DNA of 64,000 nucleotides from Nemertoderma westbladi (GCA_032718475.1 JAUCBJ010001234.1:17366-81365); one strand, 5' to 3'; positions 42,167 through 53,065 are shown, counted from the stretch's first letter. Numbers and translations are program-made. Notes: generated by a model not told the origin, from the sequence alone.

Positions 42167-43854
42167 TACGTCTGGAGTGGGTGTATGACTATATTATTTT
42201 ATCTATTTGTTATATTTTTATATGTGAACTTTATTATGTACTTTATTATAATCGTTTTTATTCAATTTTATTTAGTAGAATGTTATTTTTAGTGATTATT
42301 TAGTAGATTAGTGCAATATATTAGTGTTTATTACGTACGTAATTACTTATAATATATTTAGTGCGACGGCGAGAAATAATTTTTTCTCTTTCCTTACTGT
42401 CTGTATCATATTATAAATACGTGACTACAGTAAGATGAAATGTCCGTACTTATTAAAGTACAATAAAAGCCACTACTATATTTAAGTATTATTGGTAGGC
42501 AGAGTATTAGGAATGCAAAGTTCAGATCCTCGTGTCTCGGCTAAACCAAGCTCTGGGTAGACCTTGGAAACGACTTGCCTCTTCACACTGACATTGCTTC
42601 GTGCGATATTGCTCTTCTACCTTATATTAAATAATACATATAGTAGCGTGATGTCCATATAACAGTAGCGTAAAACGCAAATAAATCTGTTAAACCTTTT
42701 GACCATCTGTAATTCTAGTCGATTAAGATATCGCGGCACCCACCGATATACTTGAAAGACAAATTCTAGAATCAGTGGTTAACGTCACCAGACAAGTTCT
42801 GGAATAAATCGGTGCCCATCTTAAATATTAATTTAATATTTATTAAAATCTGTAAAATTCAGATCCGTTAACAATTCTAGTCGATTAAGATATCGTAGCA
42901 CTTCCCGATACTCTTAAAAGACAAATTTCATAGAATTAAGGATCCTATGTCCCCAGACCTGCTCTGGAATCAAATTGTGTCAATTTTAACATCAAATAAT
43001 AAAATTCACGGGAATAAATTTAAATTCATATTTTAAATGAATTTCATAAATTGTCATTTTGTACAATTTATAACATTCCCAAAATTCCATTAATTAATAG
43101 ATCATGGGAGCGGAGATTCATCCTGTTGAGTGTATTAGAGTGCGAGAATCTCCAACATATAGTCAATAGCCGATAAAATTAACAAAATCATGCATAAAGA
43201 GGATATTGACAATTAAAGAATTATTATTAAATAGCATCCCAGATCTGTATGCATGAGAATTACCCTAATTCTACCGCTAGCATTCCATAATGTCACCATA
43301 GCAACACCCACGCTAGAATTAGAAGCAAGTAAGAGAACAATAGAAAGCTTGTCACATTGCATAGCATAGAGAATACATAGCACACTGTTAGTATCCAAGG
43401 ATACACAGTAATAACGTGACATTCTGGAAGGCACTGACTAACGGACAAATGGCCTGTATGTGTACAATTGGTGACAGTTGTGTGGAATTTGTGCGTTTAT
43501 AGGTGAATGTTACTGCTAAAGTATGTTTACAGTAGCTAGTCGCAATTGTAAAAATAGCCCAACTCTCCTATAGATAGAACCTAAGTGGATCCAAGCCTTT
43601 GGGACGGACAGTGGAGTGACTTGTGCCGGTTATCGTTGTCGTGCTGTTGCTACATGTTGGCGTAAACACCGCGACGACGGTACATCGGCGCTGAGAATCC
43701 CACTGTCCGGGGGCAAAGAAAAGTAGGCAGCGACGCCCGCTCGCCTAAATACAAACTTATTTGATATTAATAAACTCAGATAGCAGATATGACGGAGTTA
43801 ATAGAAGATGATCTTGGTATTAGGGAGTGATATACTCTACCTTTACAAGCATTT
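42167..43854 (+). other. Spacer between pol and ORF3, with repeats
   Basis: No coding region. An imperfect direct duplication of about 162 bp starts near 42711 and 42873 (AATTCTAGTCGATTAAGATA at both). A GC-richer patch at 43600-43710 has an inverted pair CGGACAGTGG (43605-43614) and CCACTGTCCG (43700-43709). An ATG at 43789 opens a frame in register with ORF3 that is cut by TGA at 43828-43830. An acceptor-like AACTCAG/GCAG lies just before that ATG. Confidence 0.6.
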
Positions 43855-46800
43855 GTGGATAGCTTAATACGCGGTGAGGCCGATCCAACCATTACGGAGG
43901 ACGATGGTCGTTATATCGAACCGCCGATGTCCCAAGAGCAACTTGCGCGTGAATTGGACTATCGAAAATTCACCACTCGCTATACGAATCGTAATGGTAC
44001 GTATATGGACTTCCTAACGACCGGCCATCCTATCGACTTACATGATACGGACGATGTAGATACAGAAAGGGAAATGGTTCTATTTAAATATCATACCCAG
44101 CGGAGTCGTAACGATAAACCGAGAATAGATCACGAAAATTCTATTCGTAATAGACTGGAAAGAGAAAACGTTGAAGAACCGGATAAACGCATCGACTTCA
44201 ACGAATACTTAGAGTTTTTGAGAGAAACCTATCTCAACGTCACTAGTCAGCAGAACTTAGAGACTCGATATCCTCAAGGTATCCATCACGACCCTGTAGT
44301 AGAACTCAAACGGCTCTATTTCACTATGATGTATCTTACCGCCGATCGTCCACTACCTGTTATCCCGGATAGTTTTGAACAAATGGAAGAATACTGCAAA
44401 ACTGGAGAACGAACACCCGCGTTTCCTCTACAGGACGTACGTCTTTGGTATTATTGTGACGAGTGTCCTAGACCTAACCAACAAACTGAAAGACATAAAC
44501 ATCCGCGGAGACGTTGCGCTAAACATAGTTTTACGCGTTACACTTACGGGAGTTTCGAGCGAAACCTGTTCGACATACCACCCACGATCGCTCGTCTTAA
44601 ACGATCACTGAATAAACCCATGATCAGAGTTCCGGAATACTCGGTCAGGCCTCCTCATTCCCTAGTGAGACCTCAAACTCTTGATCCTAACAGTATCACT
44701 GATCCTCCCGAACTATATTCCCTGTTCAAAGACTTAGTGTTACCCGAACAACTAATCGGTGGCGCTCCGGTAGTGGGTTCATTAGACATCCGCCCATCCT
44801 ACTTAGCCGGATTGGGACGCGGGCAGCTAATATCGCCCTTTGATCCTTACAATCGTCCAGGATTAAACCCGATACAACCCGCCACGGAAGTCGAGGGGAG
44901 TGTTATAAGAAACGCTTTAGACGCCATTCGACAGAAAATCGGAAAGGGGACACAAGATTGTTTAGAGAAACGTAAATTACAACAACAAGTACAATCGGTG
45001 AAGGAGTTAGCCTTGCCACAGTTTGATAGAGAAATCCAAAACCTCGAGGAAGATATCGAGCTTGGACGCACGTATTCTCTACAAGAATTTTTAGATGAAC
45101 GCTTACAGAGACAAGCGGAAGAAAATCTAATCGAAGAGAAACACACGAAACTGGAAGAAAGAGAAGAAGCCGCTTTAGCTCAACCTGAAGCTCAAATCCT
45201 CATGACGGACCTCTACTCTAAAACCGTTCATCATCCCTCTATGATTCCACATTTCGGAGACAAGCTCTTCGCGACGATACAACCTCAACCGGTTGATATC
45301 AGTACAGGATCGCAAAACCTTATCGCTGACGCCCCTATGTTACAGCGTCCGCCGATCGAGGCCGCTCGTGTTGACGGTATACTCGTTGAACCTCCGGACA
45401 ATCGAGCGGATCTTGTCCGTCGTATGGTACACGATGTCAACATACGCGCTAGACCTTTACAGAACTCGTTTTACGGGATTAAAGACCACCCTTATTACGT
45501 TAATCTGACTCAATATTATATGGTAAAACCAGAAGACCCGACACATGATTTAAAGTTTCTACCACTAATAAATCCTCTAGACATTGTCGAACTCGAACAA
45601 TTGCAGAAACATCTGGATCAGTTAGTAAAGGTAAACTCATTTAGAAAACCATATAACATTTCTCGAATCGAGAAAGATATAGAACCTCCTTATAACCTCG
45701 ATGGATTTATTAAAACTCGATTAGTCCATTGGAATCTAGATGTATTATTTGAAGAAGAGAAAATACAAAGATATGGAAATGTGGAGACGTATACCACTCG
45801 GCATATGAAGTATAGTGATCTCCCTGACGCTAACCAATGCGCCACCTTGTGGCATCCAGTAGGGATGACCCTAGAGAACGCCACCAAGGAGTGGAATGAA
45901 ACTCTTAATGTTATTGAGATGTATGGAGTTGTCACCTACGATAATGAAGGTAGCGTTCCGGTCGGAGAGCTAGGAACTACGCGCATGATCCACATCCGCG
46001 GATTAGCTGGTTCTACCCACGTGTTTACTCGAGCGTGTTCCGACTTGATTGATTATTCTTTTGAAACTCTCACCGAAACACAAAAGAATCTCCGACATGG
46101 ACAATTCGAACTCGCGCAGCGTTACGTCATTGACACCGAACGCAAACCGGCCATGGGCATCGATGGATCGATGTTACCCCAGCCCGTACTCGAGATGTTG
46201 TTCAACGAAAGAATCCTTAAAATCGGCTCAGCTGTTTATGGAGATCTCCAAAACGACTTTCGGAATATGGAGGACATTCCATACCCTTTCGTTGATACTC
46301 AGCTGATTGCTCCCTGGGCAGAAGGTCGAGGTTTCTTCCGCACCATGTATGCTAATACGTCTAGCAACATTACCAAGGTGCAACGAACTTCCATCGGACA
46401 TCTTGCCTTTCAGGAATACGGATGGAATTTCAAGATCGGAAATCCCATTAACTATCAACAGGTATACGGAGACCATTATTCTCGATTATACTTTGATGGA
46501 CCATTGACCGCACCTGGCGCCGTGTATAGCTTCATGAGTGTTCCACTCCGTCCCTCCTTAGCTATATACACGATCTTTGAAAACACCGCACTTGCCGGTT
46601 GGCTAGCCGATGTGTGCAGTCGTACTATACGTGCCCATCCATTAATACTTGGGACCAAACTCGCCAAGCTAGATGAACATAATAAATTCATCCGTTTCGA
46701 ATGTTTCCGGCGATTTTTAACCCCGTTTCGCAACGTGGATAGCCAATTTAAAGACCGCGCTTTGACCAAACTCAGCCTAAGAAACTCAGCTGCAGAGAAG

Positions 46801-48042
46801 TTGGATAGCGCTGGATTCGCCATTTTCCAAGAGATTTGTATATCGAACTTGCACTCCTCAGTTATACAAAGACCTCGAATCCCCACAGGTTATTCTGTCG
46901 TGGAAATTCAGACGATAGGTCCACCTGAAGAGACAGACACGCCCACTTCAGCTATGCACTTGGAAGACGAACCAATATGTCTAGAATCTGAAGAGATTCA
47001 GCCTATCGCGCCCCGGACCAGCGACAACGATTACATCATAGAATGGTATCAAGGCCCACAGTGTCTCACTGCGTACGATTATCGCCATGCCAACTATGTT
47101 TCTAGGCAACGTTGTCGGTTATGCGCCTCGAGAGACCACGATACGCCCATGGACACCAACGTCCGCTGTTCCTATTTCCAAGAACAACCGACTATGGAAA
47201 TTTATTGCGCATATTGCAGACTCAATAACCTGCATATCTTTGCGGTTTGCCCTCAATTTATGACTCAATGTCACCATTGTCAACTAAAGGGACATGCTAG
47301 TTTCGACTGCCCTTTTAATCACGATTTGGAAAGCGTAGATGAAATGATCACACTGCGTTACATCAGAGCTTGGGAAGCGAACGCTGATTTACATTGTGAT
47401 TCGCGCCATCGCTATTATCCCGGACGCGCTTACGAAGGAGTTTATGCGTTCCATCCTTATCTGTTCGCTTCTGTTGAACAGAAATCACGCATATCGAGTT
47501 ACGAGTTACTGAAGCGCGTCGGAGAATGTATTTCAACTAAATTCGTACGCAAATTTCTCAGGAGTGTTAATCCTAGCGACCTTCATTCCTATAACTTAAT
47601 CAATTATATCCGTCAGGATCCGGACTATGGAGACTTGTTTGTTAACTCACATCCCGAGTTGCAGGAAGTACATCGAAGGCCTTACGAATACCGAGCCCGC
47701 GAACGCGAGTTGGAAAGGACCATTAAACCCCGGAAGTTTCTAACTGCCTATGGTCCACCCACGGCCCTCGTTCAGACCACTCGTAAAGGACCCGTAAGAG
47801 CGGCTGTCTTGAAACGAGCTCTCAAAGCCGTTAGACCCCTCTCACCTGACGTTGACGTCAATCAACCCGGTACTTCGACTGGCGGATACACCGACCATAA
47901 TCCTACACCCTCTGATGCAATCATATTGCACCCTTCACCCAGGAGTTATAGCCCTCCTTGTAAAGTGGCTCGCCCCAAAGAGAAAAGGACTCTTGCTAGC
48001 TTTAAAAAACTGCGTAAACGCCGTCCGCGCAAGAAAGACTAA
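43855..48042 (+). CDS. ORF3: large protein of unknown function with a CCHC zinc knuckle
   Basis: About 1395 codons in the position where some BEL/Pao elements carry env. I see no signal peptide, transmembrane helix or fusion-peptide-like segment, so it is not an evident envelope. A Cys/His-rich segment (YYCDECP ... RRRCAKH) lies near residues 195-220. A charged helical stretch lies about 360-450. A second Cys-rich zone near 1085-1150 contains CRLCASRDH, YCAYC and a perfect CX2CX4HX4C knuckle, CHHCQLKGHASFDC. The C-terminus is a Lys/Arg tail (KKLRKRRPRKKD). The nominal start is GTG. An in-frame ATG at 43789 is separated by one TGA (43828-43830); splicing may supply the true start, and the first internal ATG is near 43927. 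A second nucleic-acid-binding, Gag-like structural protein is one guess. I do not recognise the family. Confidence 0.85.
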   Translation: MDSLIRGEADPTITEDDGRYIEPPMSQEQLARELDYRKFTTRYTNRNGTYMDFLTTGHPIDLHDTDDVDTEREMVLFKYHTQRSRNDKPRIDHENSIRNRLERENVEEPDKRIDFNEYLEFLRETYLNVTSQQNLETRYPQGIHHDPVVELKRLYFTMMYLTADRPLPVIPDSFEQMEEYCKTGERTPAFPLQDVRLWYYCDECPRPNQQTERHKHPRRRCAKHSFTRYTYGSFERNLFDIPPTIARLKRSLNKPMIRVPEYSVRPPHSLVRPQTLDPNSITDPPELYSLFKDLVLPEQLIGGAPVVGSLDIRPSYLAGLGRGQLISPFDPYNRPGLNPIQPATEVEGSVIRNALDAIRQKIGKGTQDCLEKRKLQQQVQSVKELALPQFDREIQNLEEDIELGRTYSLQEFLDERLQRQAEENLIEEKHTKLEEREEAALAQPEAQILMTDLYSKTVHHPSMIPHFGDKLFATIQPQPVDISTGSQNLIADAPMLQRPPIEAARVDGILVEPPDNRADLVRRMVHDVNIRARPLQNSFYGIKDHPYYVNLTQYYMVKPEDPTHDLKFLPLINPLDIVELEQLQKHLDQLVKVNSFRKPYNISRIEKDIEPPYNLDGFIKTRLVHWNLDVLFEEEKIQRYGNVETYTTRHMKYSDLPDANQCATLWHPVGMTLENATKEWNETLNVIEMYGVVTYDNEGSVPVGELGTTRMIHIRGLAGSTHVFTRACSDLIDYSFETLTETQKNLRHGQFELAQRYVIDTERKPAMGIDGSMLPQPVLEMLFNERILKIGSAVYGDLQNDFRNMEDIPYPFVDTQLIAPWAEGRGFFRTMYANTSSNITKVQRTSIGHLAFQEYGWNFKIGNPINYQQVYGDHYSRLYFDGPLTAPGAVYSFMSVPLRPSLAIYTIFENTALAGWLADVCSRTIRAHPLILGTKLAKLDEHNKFIRFECFRRFLTPFRNVDSQFKDRALTKLSLRNSAAEKLDSAGFAIFQEICISNLHSSVIQRPRIPTGYSVVEIQTIGPPEETDTPTSAMHLEDEPICLESEEIQPIAPRTSDNDYIIEWYQGPQCLTAYDYRHANYVSRQRCRLCASRDHDTPMDTNVRCSYFQEQPTMEIYCAYCRLNNLHIFAVCPQFMTQCHHCQLKGHASFDCPFNHDLESVDEMITLRYIRAWEANADLHCDSRHRYYPGRAYEGVYAFHPYLFASVEQKSRISSYELLKRVGECISTKFVRKFLRSVNPSDLHSYNLINYIRQDPDYGDLFVNSHPELQEVHRRPYEYRARERELERTIKPRKFLTAYGPPTALVQTTRKGPVRAAVLKRALKAVRPLSPDVDVNQPGTSTGGYTDHNPTPSDAIILHPSPRSYSPPCKVARPKEKRTLASFKKLRKRRPRKKD

Positions 48043-48110
48043 CTGTTTAGAGTATTTACGTATATTAGAAACTGTGATTTTGTATATTTTATAGACTCAA
48101 ATCCCATTTT

Positions 48111-48120
48111 CTGGGAGCGG
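48111..48120 (+). other. Polypurine tract candidate
   Basis: CTGGGAGCGG directly precedes the 3' LTR, a short purine-rich segment in the position used to prime plus-strand DNA. Confidence 0.5.
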
Positions 48121-49416
48121 TGTAAAAGCTTCTGTGGGATATAACTGGCCCCTTTGCTTCGCAATCCAGTTTCCCCCCAGGCGCTGGAATACTCTAAAAA
48201 GGTTCTATAACTGTATAAATATTCCCCTCGCCCTCAAGGTACCGTTACAGGTGTTTTAACGGACATAAAAGTCATTTTGCTATATACGTGTTTTAGCGGA
48301 CATGGTAAGACAAAAAACCTGCAATGTGGCAAATACCTTTCATAGCTTAGCCGTGATGATTCATATTACGACATCTAACAGCTGGTTGCTGACATGGAAA
48401 CAGCCATTGGACGCATAGTTCTTTGTTTGGCTTGAGCCAATCAGAGCGATTTTTCCTGTCGACGTGTAGCTTTTCGGTCGATCATAAGGAGAGTGTTCAG
48501 TCTTACTGTTTTTTTTTCTTGATACTTTGTTGTTATTGCTGTCTAGGCCAGGAACAACGGCTCTAGAATCAATTCGTTTCATACTTTTATAAGAAACATT
48601 AGTAGGCTAAAATTATAGAGCGTATGACTGTTAACAATTCATATATCAACTCAATTCTTATCACTTCAATGCAATTCAATTCATATCAACTGGTTTCTAT
48701 TTTTATATTATCGGTTCAATATACATTATTATACTGCTGTTTACTATTGTGTTTGGTTGAATATTATTTGGAGAACATATATAAAGAACCCAAATTTCCC
48801 AATTTTCTTGATACACTACAGGTTAGAGAGACGGGTTATATATAGCGATTGCGACTTATATTGTTGTGGTTTGTAGTGAATTTAATGCTATTTGATAAGC
48901 ACTACATTGGTCCGTTGCTATTCTCTTTATATATGATAAAATTCATTAACGGTCGGCAAATTAGTGAGCAGTATTGTGTGTTACCGGTAGTGTGCATGAT
49001 TGTGATTGATAACTAAGCATTTCCTAAAGAATGCGCCTCATACGTGAATCTTAAGCCTTACCGACTTACCGTTGTGATTAGTGTAAGTCATATCTCTGTT
49101 TACCTAGATAGAGCGCCACGTCCTAAAGGAACTGTTAATATTTCCCGAAAGTAAATAATATTAGTCAGAAATTAATTATTAACGATCAATCGAATAATAC
49201 AATACCGTAAGCTTCACTGCAATAATAATTTAAGCCGACAGAATCCAGTCTCCCGGGATTATCCAGCGGGTGAATGGACGCGCACTAGGCTGGCTTCTGC
49301 TAATGTTGTGTTTATTGGTACTAAATATTTGTCTTCTTCTAAAAGTATATTTATAAACCAAAAGACATATAAATTTTGGCAGGTTAAACTGCTAAAGGTC
49401 TTCAAAAGCGCGTACA
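48121..49416 (+). repeat. 3' LTR of the BEL/Pao element
   Basis: 1296 bp, the same length as the 5' LTR, ending GCGTACA and followed by the GTTTC target duplication. Three base differences from the 5' LTR were noticed. Confidence 0.95.
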
Positions 49417-49523
49417 GTTTCTACTGTATGGATAGTGATTTTCGATCCATTCAAATAGGTCTACACAGTAAACCAAGCGCAGGGGCCCATAGTGAAAACA
49501 AAAACACACAATAGCACATTATA

Positions 49524-50040
49524 TTAAAATTTATTACATACAGTATATTCACCTAACTCTCTGGCTACTAATACAGGGATTTTACTATGTACGCAGAGTA
49601 TTAAATCTGAGTATGCGAGATACGCATTTACATATATTGTATACAACACACAAAATAAATATTGCTGTACAGTACGCACGAAAAAGATAAATCTTAACTT
49701 TGACAGATGCATGACTAAACTTCCTAGACAAAATATTAACTCTGACATAAAGATGATGCCTCTGTCGGATAATATCAGGGTTATCATCAGTCGATGAGCA
49801 GATAATAAGCCCTAGATAGCAAAACTTCTCAACAATTTCTACTTTGGAGCCATACAATTTAACTCTCGCAAAAGAGGTGAGAGCACACGACTTAGGAATG
49901 AAGTACAAACATTTAGTTTTATTTGTATTAAAAATGATTGAATTTCTAGAAGTAAAAAGAACGTCTATACAGTATCTATTAACTACAGACGGGCCTAGCG
50001 GCCCGTGAAGCAAGTCGTAGGAGACAGTACGAGTCAAGTA
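49524..50040 (-). pseudogene. LINE reverse transcriptase C-terminal fragment
   Basis: A 150-codon frame (from 50037) contains SIIFNTNKTKCLYF, VEIVEKFCYLGLIICSSTDD, DIIRQRHHLYVRVNILSRKF and KIYLFRAYCTAIF. These are the thumb-region motifs of a non-LTR reverse transcriptase (NxKKxK, FKYLGHxI, DIxRQxxxLYxRxNxLxRKF, VKxxLFxxYC). The catalytic core is missing, so it is a truncated copy. It lies just outside the right end of the BEL/Pao element and continues beyond 50037 only as non-coding sequence. Confidence 0.8.
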
Positions 50041-50865
50041 ATAACTATTTACATACTTGTGTGAAAAGTAGCACTTTACAGTGTGATGATCTGAGTGGCT
50101 TTGTTACACGAACGAACGTTAGTGAGTGAGTGAAAATAAAGCCACGAGGATCAGAACACTGTAAAGTACTTTGCAAGAATATAAGTATGTATGTAGTTTT
50201 ATTCCGAAATTTTAACATTACGAAATGATTGTACATATAAGTGCACATAAGTGATAGAAACTGCACAAATTACACCATAACCCTTAATACAACAACCATT
50301 TTTAGGGGGTCGGAGCCCCCCCCCCTAATTTTTTTCAAATTTCAATAAAATGCTACGAAATTTGGTATGATGATAGATCGACACCTTTTCTTACTGGTGG
50401 CCTGGCCGGATTTTTCAATTTCTCAGTTATTTCCATACAACAATCCCTTAAAAAATGTCTATTTAGCAATGTTTAACCACCTCCGTAGACTTTATTTTAC
50501 GTCTTTGAAATGTAATCTAGATATCATTCGAAGCGCCTTCGTCTGTAGATTCCGAATCTGAAAACCGTTTTAAATTTAACCAAAAATTGGTAAAGATATT
50601 ATCAAAATACTAATGTGTAAATTTAGAGAGTAAATCGCTATAATTCTGATGTTTTGTTGTCTTTATTCTAGAATATTAATTATTAATTAGCTGAGCGTTT
50701 AAACATGGCCTACTATATATACGGCCTAACAAGCTACTGCGGCCTCTTAAAAAAAAGAGGCCATTCATTTCAACAGTACAGTACAGTACAGTGTACAGCA
50801 GTGGCCTAGTATTGAGGTGGCAGTCTGTACTGCAGTTTGCAGTTGGCTTACACTGATCTGTTCGT
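50041..50865. other. Non-coding stretch
   Basis: No supported gene. A GGGGGTCGGAGCCCCCCCCC patch near 50306 and CAGTACAGTACAGT repeats near 50773 are the only notable features. Confidence 0.4.
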
Positions 50866-50930
50866 ACCAAGGACTACTATACTACAGGACTGGCACACTG
50901 CCTGATCCGACTTCGCTAGCGAAGTCCATT
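50866..50930 (+). repeat. 65-bp repeat, left member of an inverted pair
   Basis: It starts ACCAAGGACTACTATACTAC and ends with the palindrome GACTTCGCTAGCGAAGTC plus CATT. The complement is found at 53449-53513 with only a few mismatches. The pair brackets the THAP-like pseudogene and may be terminal inverted repeats of one transposon. Confidence 0.8.
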
Positions 50931-51290
50931 AATTTCATACTGCTGTAAGCTGTACTACCTGAATAGCCTACTACTGTACTACCGTAGAATGATTAGTTAT
51001 AGCTGTATTATAGTCCTACCGCTACCTCTGGTATATGGGAATAGTACAGTTAGAAAGTCAGATAGTCTAGTTACAGTACATTCAACTGGACGGCTGTATG
51101 GCCCTACCCTGGTACAGTGGTAGCCCGTACTCGTATGATGCTACCGGTACGGTACCGCGACCGTTCCGGTACAGGTAGGCCTAGGTGGTACCATTTGGTA
51201 GTAATTAAATCAATTACTATAGGTAGGTATTTAAGGTGCCGTATTACAACATTAGGCTAAACTACCAACAGAACAAGTTATTTATTATTA

Positions 51291-52725
51291 TTATGCCTAA
51301 TTATTGTTGCGTATTTGGCTGCGACGGCAATTACGCAGGAAATCCCGTTCGTGTAGTGAAACTTCCTCCTGTCGATGCCGAACGAGATCAGTGGATCGCC
51401 GCGCTACCACGATGCAGTGCAGATGACGGCTCTCTGTTTAAGTATGGAAGCACTGCCGTCATTTGTATTCAACGTCAACAGTGGCCAGAGTTTTCCAAGG
51501 GAATTCCGCACAAGAAAGTCCCTGGCGGTTCCTTGCGACCAACAATATTCCGTTATACTTCCCTGGACTTCCCTTATCGTGAGTTCCGCCGCGACCCCCC
51601 ACTCCACGAGACATCCCTCCCATTGAGGAACGCCAACTTCAGTTACTCAATGAGTGCATGGAGTGAGATTTAATTGGGGGCTTTTTGCAGCTGACTGAAC
51701 CTGCCTGCCTGTTGTTTCTACGTGGCTAAAGGGAATTGCAGGATACGGTCGCGTACTGACATTTTTGTGAAACTATCGCAGTTCCAAGTATTGCTCTTCT
51801 TTTTCCATAACGAAGTATACAGTATATTGGACAGGTTTCACTTTCATCAAAGAGTCAACTTTCCTCGGACATGTTTGTATCAGCCGATCGGCGGTTGATC
51901 AGCTGGGTTGCAGCTTGGGGTTTTCGCATTGCCTCGCTCGTAATAGCCAACTAATACGTTGGTCTCAGTTGGAAGAAGTCATTGCAGTCGTGAAACGTAA
52001 TGTTGGTACTACGACATCGCTACTTACGAAAGCTAAGGAGTACGTTAATGCCGCGATTGATCTTGAGTCATCCAAATATAAGTCTCAGCTTGAGTTTATA
52101 CTTTAGACTTTGTTCTATTAGACGATATCCCATCCACTTTGAAAGCACCTGAACATCCGAAAGTATGTCCTAATAACAACGGAAATGCTGAGAAAAATTG
52201 AACAGCTAGTGGATATTGAAGTCAGTTATGATGAGTTTCAGGCAGCTGGATACGTCGCAGGATTCCTGGTAAAGGTAATCCCAGAGTTAGACATCACAGG
52301 TGATATTTAAGAGGAGGATAATATATTTACCCAAGCCCTAACTCGTGGTGGATTACAACTTACTCCGCATCACCTGGTATGGTGGACCAGGACCATGGCG
52401 TCTGCTGCATGGGTGGATGCTGTACATGATGGAACTATACCTATACGGTACTACAAACAACTAACTCAAGTAATACACATTATTGCGGTCTATTACGGTA
52501 TATCCCAACTGCCACCAATAGCTGCTTGCTGTACCCTAGCAAACACCCTTCTTAATGGAGTACAAAAGCGATCTATGGAAAGGCAGAAACGGCGCGACTC
52601 ACATTCTGGTGATAAGGCAGCACAAACTAAATTCCTCCGAATAACGGGAAGGGGACAAAATAAGGGGGGGAAACTGGACGCAATAAAAATTCATCCCTCT
52701 CCAGGGGAAATTCGACGCAAATAAC
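51291..52725 (+). pseudogene. Decayed THAP-domain / P-element-like transposase
   Basis: The start MPNYCCVFGC, then VRVVKLPPVDAERDQWIAAL and PR is the N-terminal half of a THAP C2CH zinc finger. Further on WPEFSKG, KKVPGGSLRP and TIF resemble the region after the finger in THAP proteins, but the usual CxxHW reads CIQRQQW, so a zinc ligand is lost. Downstream, after stops and frame changes, other frames give YDEFQAAGYVAGFLVKVIPE, then LTRGGLQLTPHHLVWW, then GIRRK-like basic ends, reminiscent of P-element or THAP9-type proteins (YVAGYVxRK, RGGLxxPS). It is a dead gene. Confidence 0.6.
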
Positions 52726-52890
52726 AGCTGATTACTCTCAAAAATAAAACTGTAACCTGTTATATTATGTTTAGTTTATTGTTTTGTTTAAAATAACGTG
52801 CCACTGTAACCTGCTCCTTTCCCTAAATTGAGAATTTAACATTGAGGCGGGATATTGATTCGCCTAGTTTCCCCAGGGGTGGGGAATATT
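52672..52890. repeat. Interspersed repeat, copy 2
   Basis: It matches 23219-23420 in the same orientation. It also contains a 21-base segment (52804-52824) that is the exact complement of part of the 72-bp satellite unit at 56690-56710, linking this dispersed repeat to the satellite further right. Confidence 0.7.
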
Positions 52891-52899
52891 GGGTCGGCA

Positions 52900-53065
52900 A
52901 TCGTAATAAATAATAAAGTAATAACATAAAGTACCTACTAGTAATATAAAGTAAGAACCTAATAATAATATAAAGTACCTAATAATAATAGCCCTATAAA
53001 GTAATAATATCAGAATGGCGGTTGGGAGTGGGGGAGGGGGGGGGGGGGGGGGGGGGGGTGGTGGT
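52900..53065. repeat. TAATA-rich simple repeat and poly-G run
   Basis: AATAATATAAAGTACCTA-type units repeat from 52905 to 53010, followed by a G run of about 24 bases interrupted once or twice (53033-53059) and GGTGGTGGTGG. Non-coding. Confidence 0.8.

Larger units (their letters stand above)
30615..49421 (+). mobile_element. Complete 18.8-kb BEL/Pao LTR retrotransposon with a third large ORF
   Basis: The LTRs (30620-31915 and 48121-49416) are both 1296 bp, start TG, end CA, and are flanked by the same 5-bp duplication GTTTC (30615-30619, 49417-49421). Internal order is leader, Gag/protease/RT/RNase H (34149-40106), rest of RNase H and integrase (40031-42166), spacer, ORF3 (43855-48042). Domain order and the YMDD, DSGS and DUF1759-type Gag motifs identify BEL/Pao. 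Typical members are roughly 5-10 kb; this one is far longer because of the leader, a long Gag N-terminus and ORF3. Near-identical LTRs imply recent insertion. Confidence 0.95.

Noticed and set aside
43828-43830. Selenocysteine at the UGA near the ORF3 start
   Set aside because: No redox motif or SECIS is associated; a lesion or splicing explains it better.
43855-48042. Envelope glycoprotein
   Set aside because: No signal peptide, transmembrane anchor or ectodomain cysteine pattern is visible; the protein is hydrophilic with zinc-binding and basic regions.
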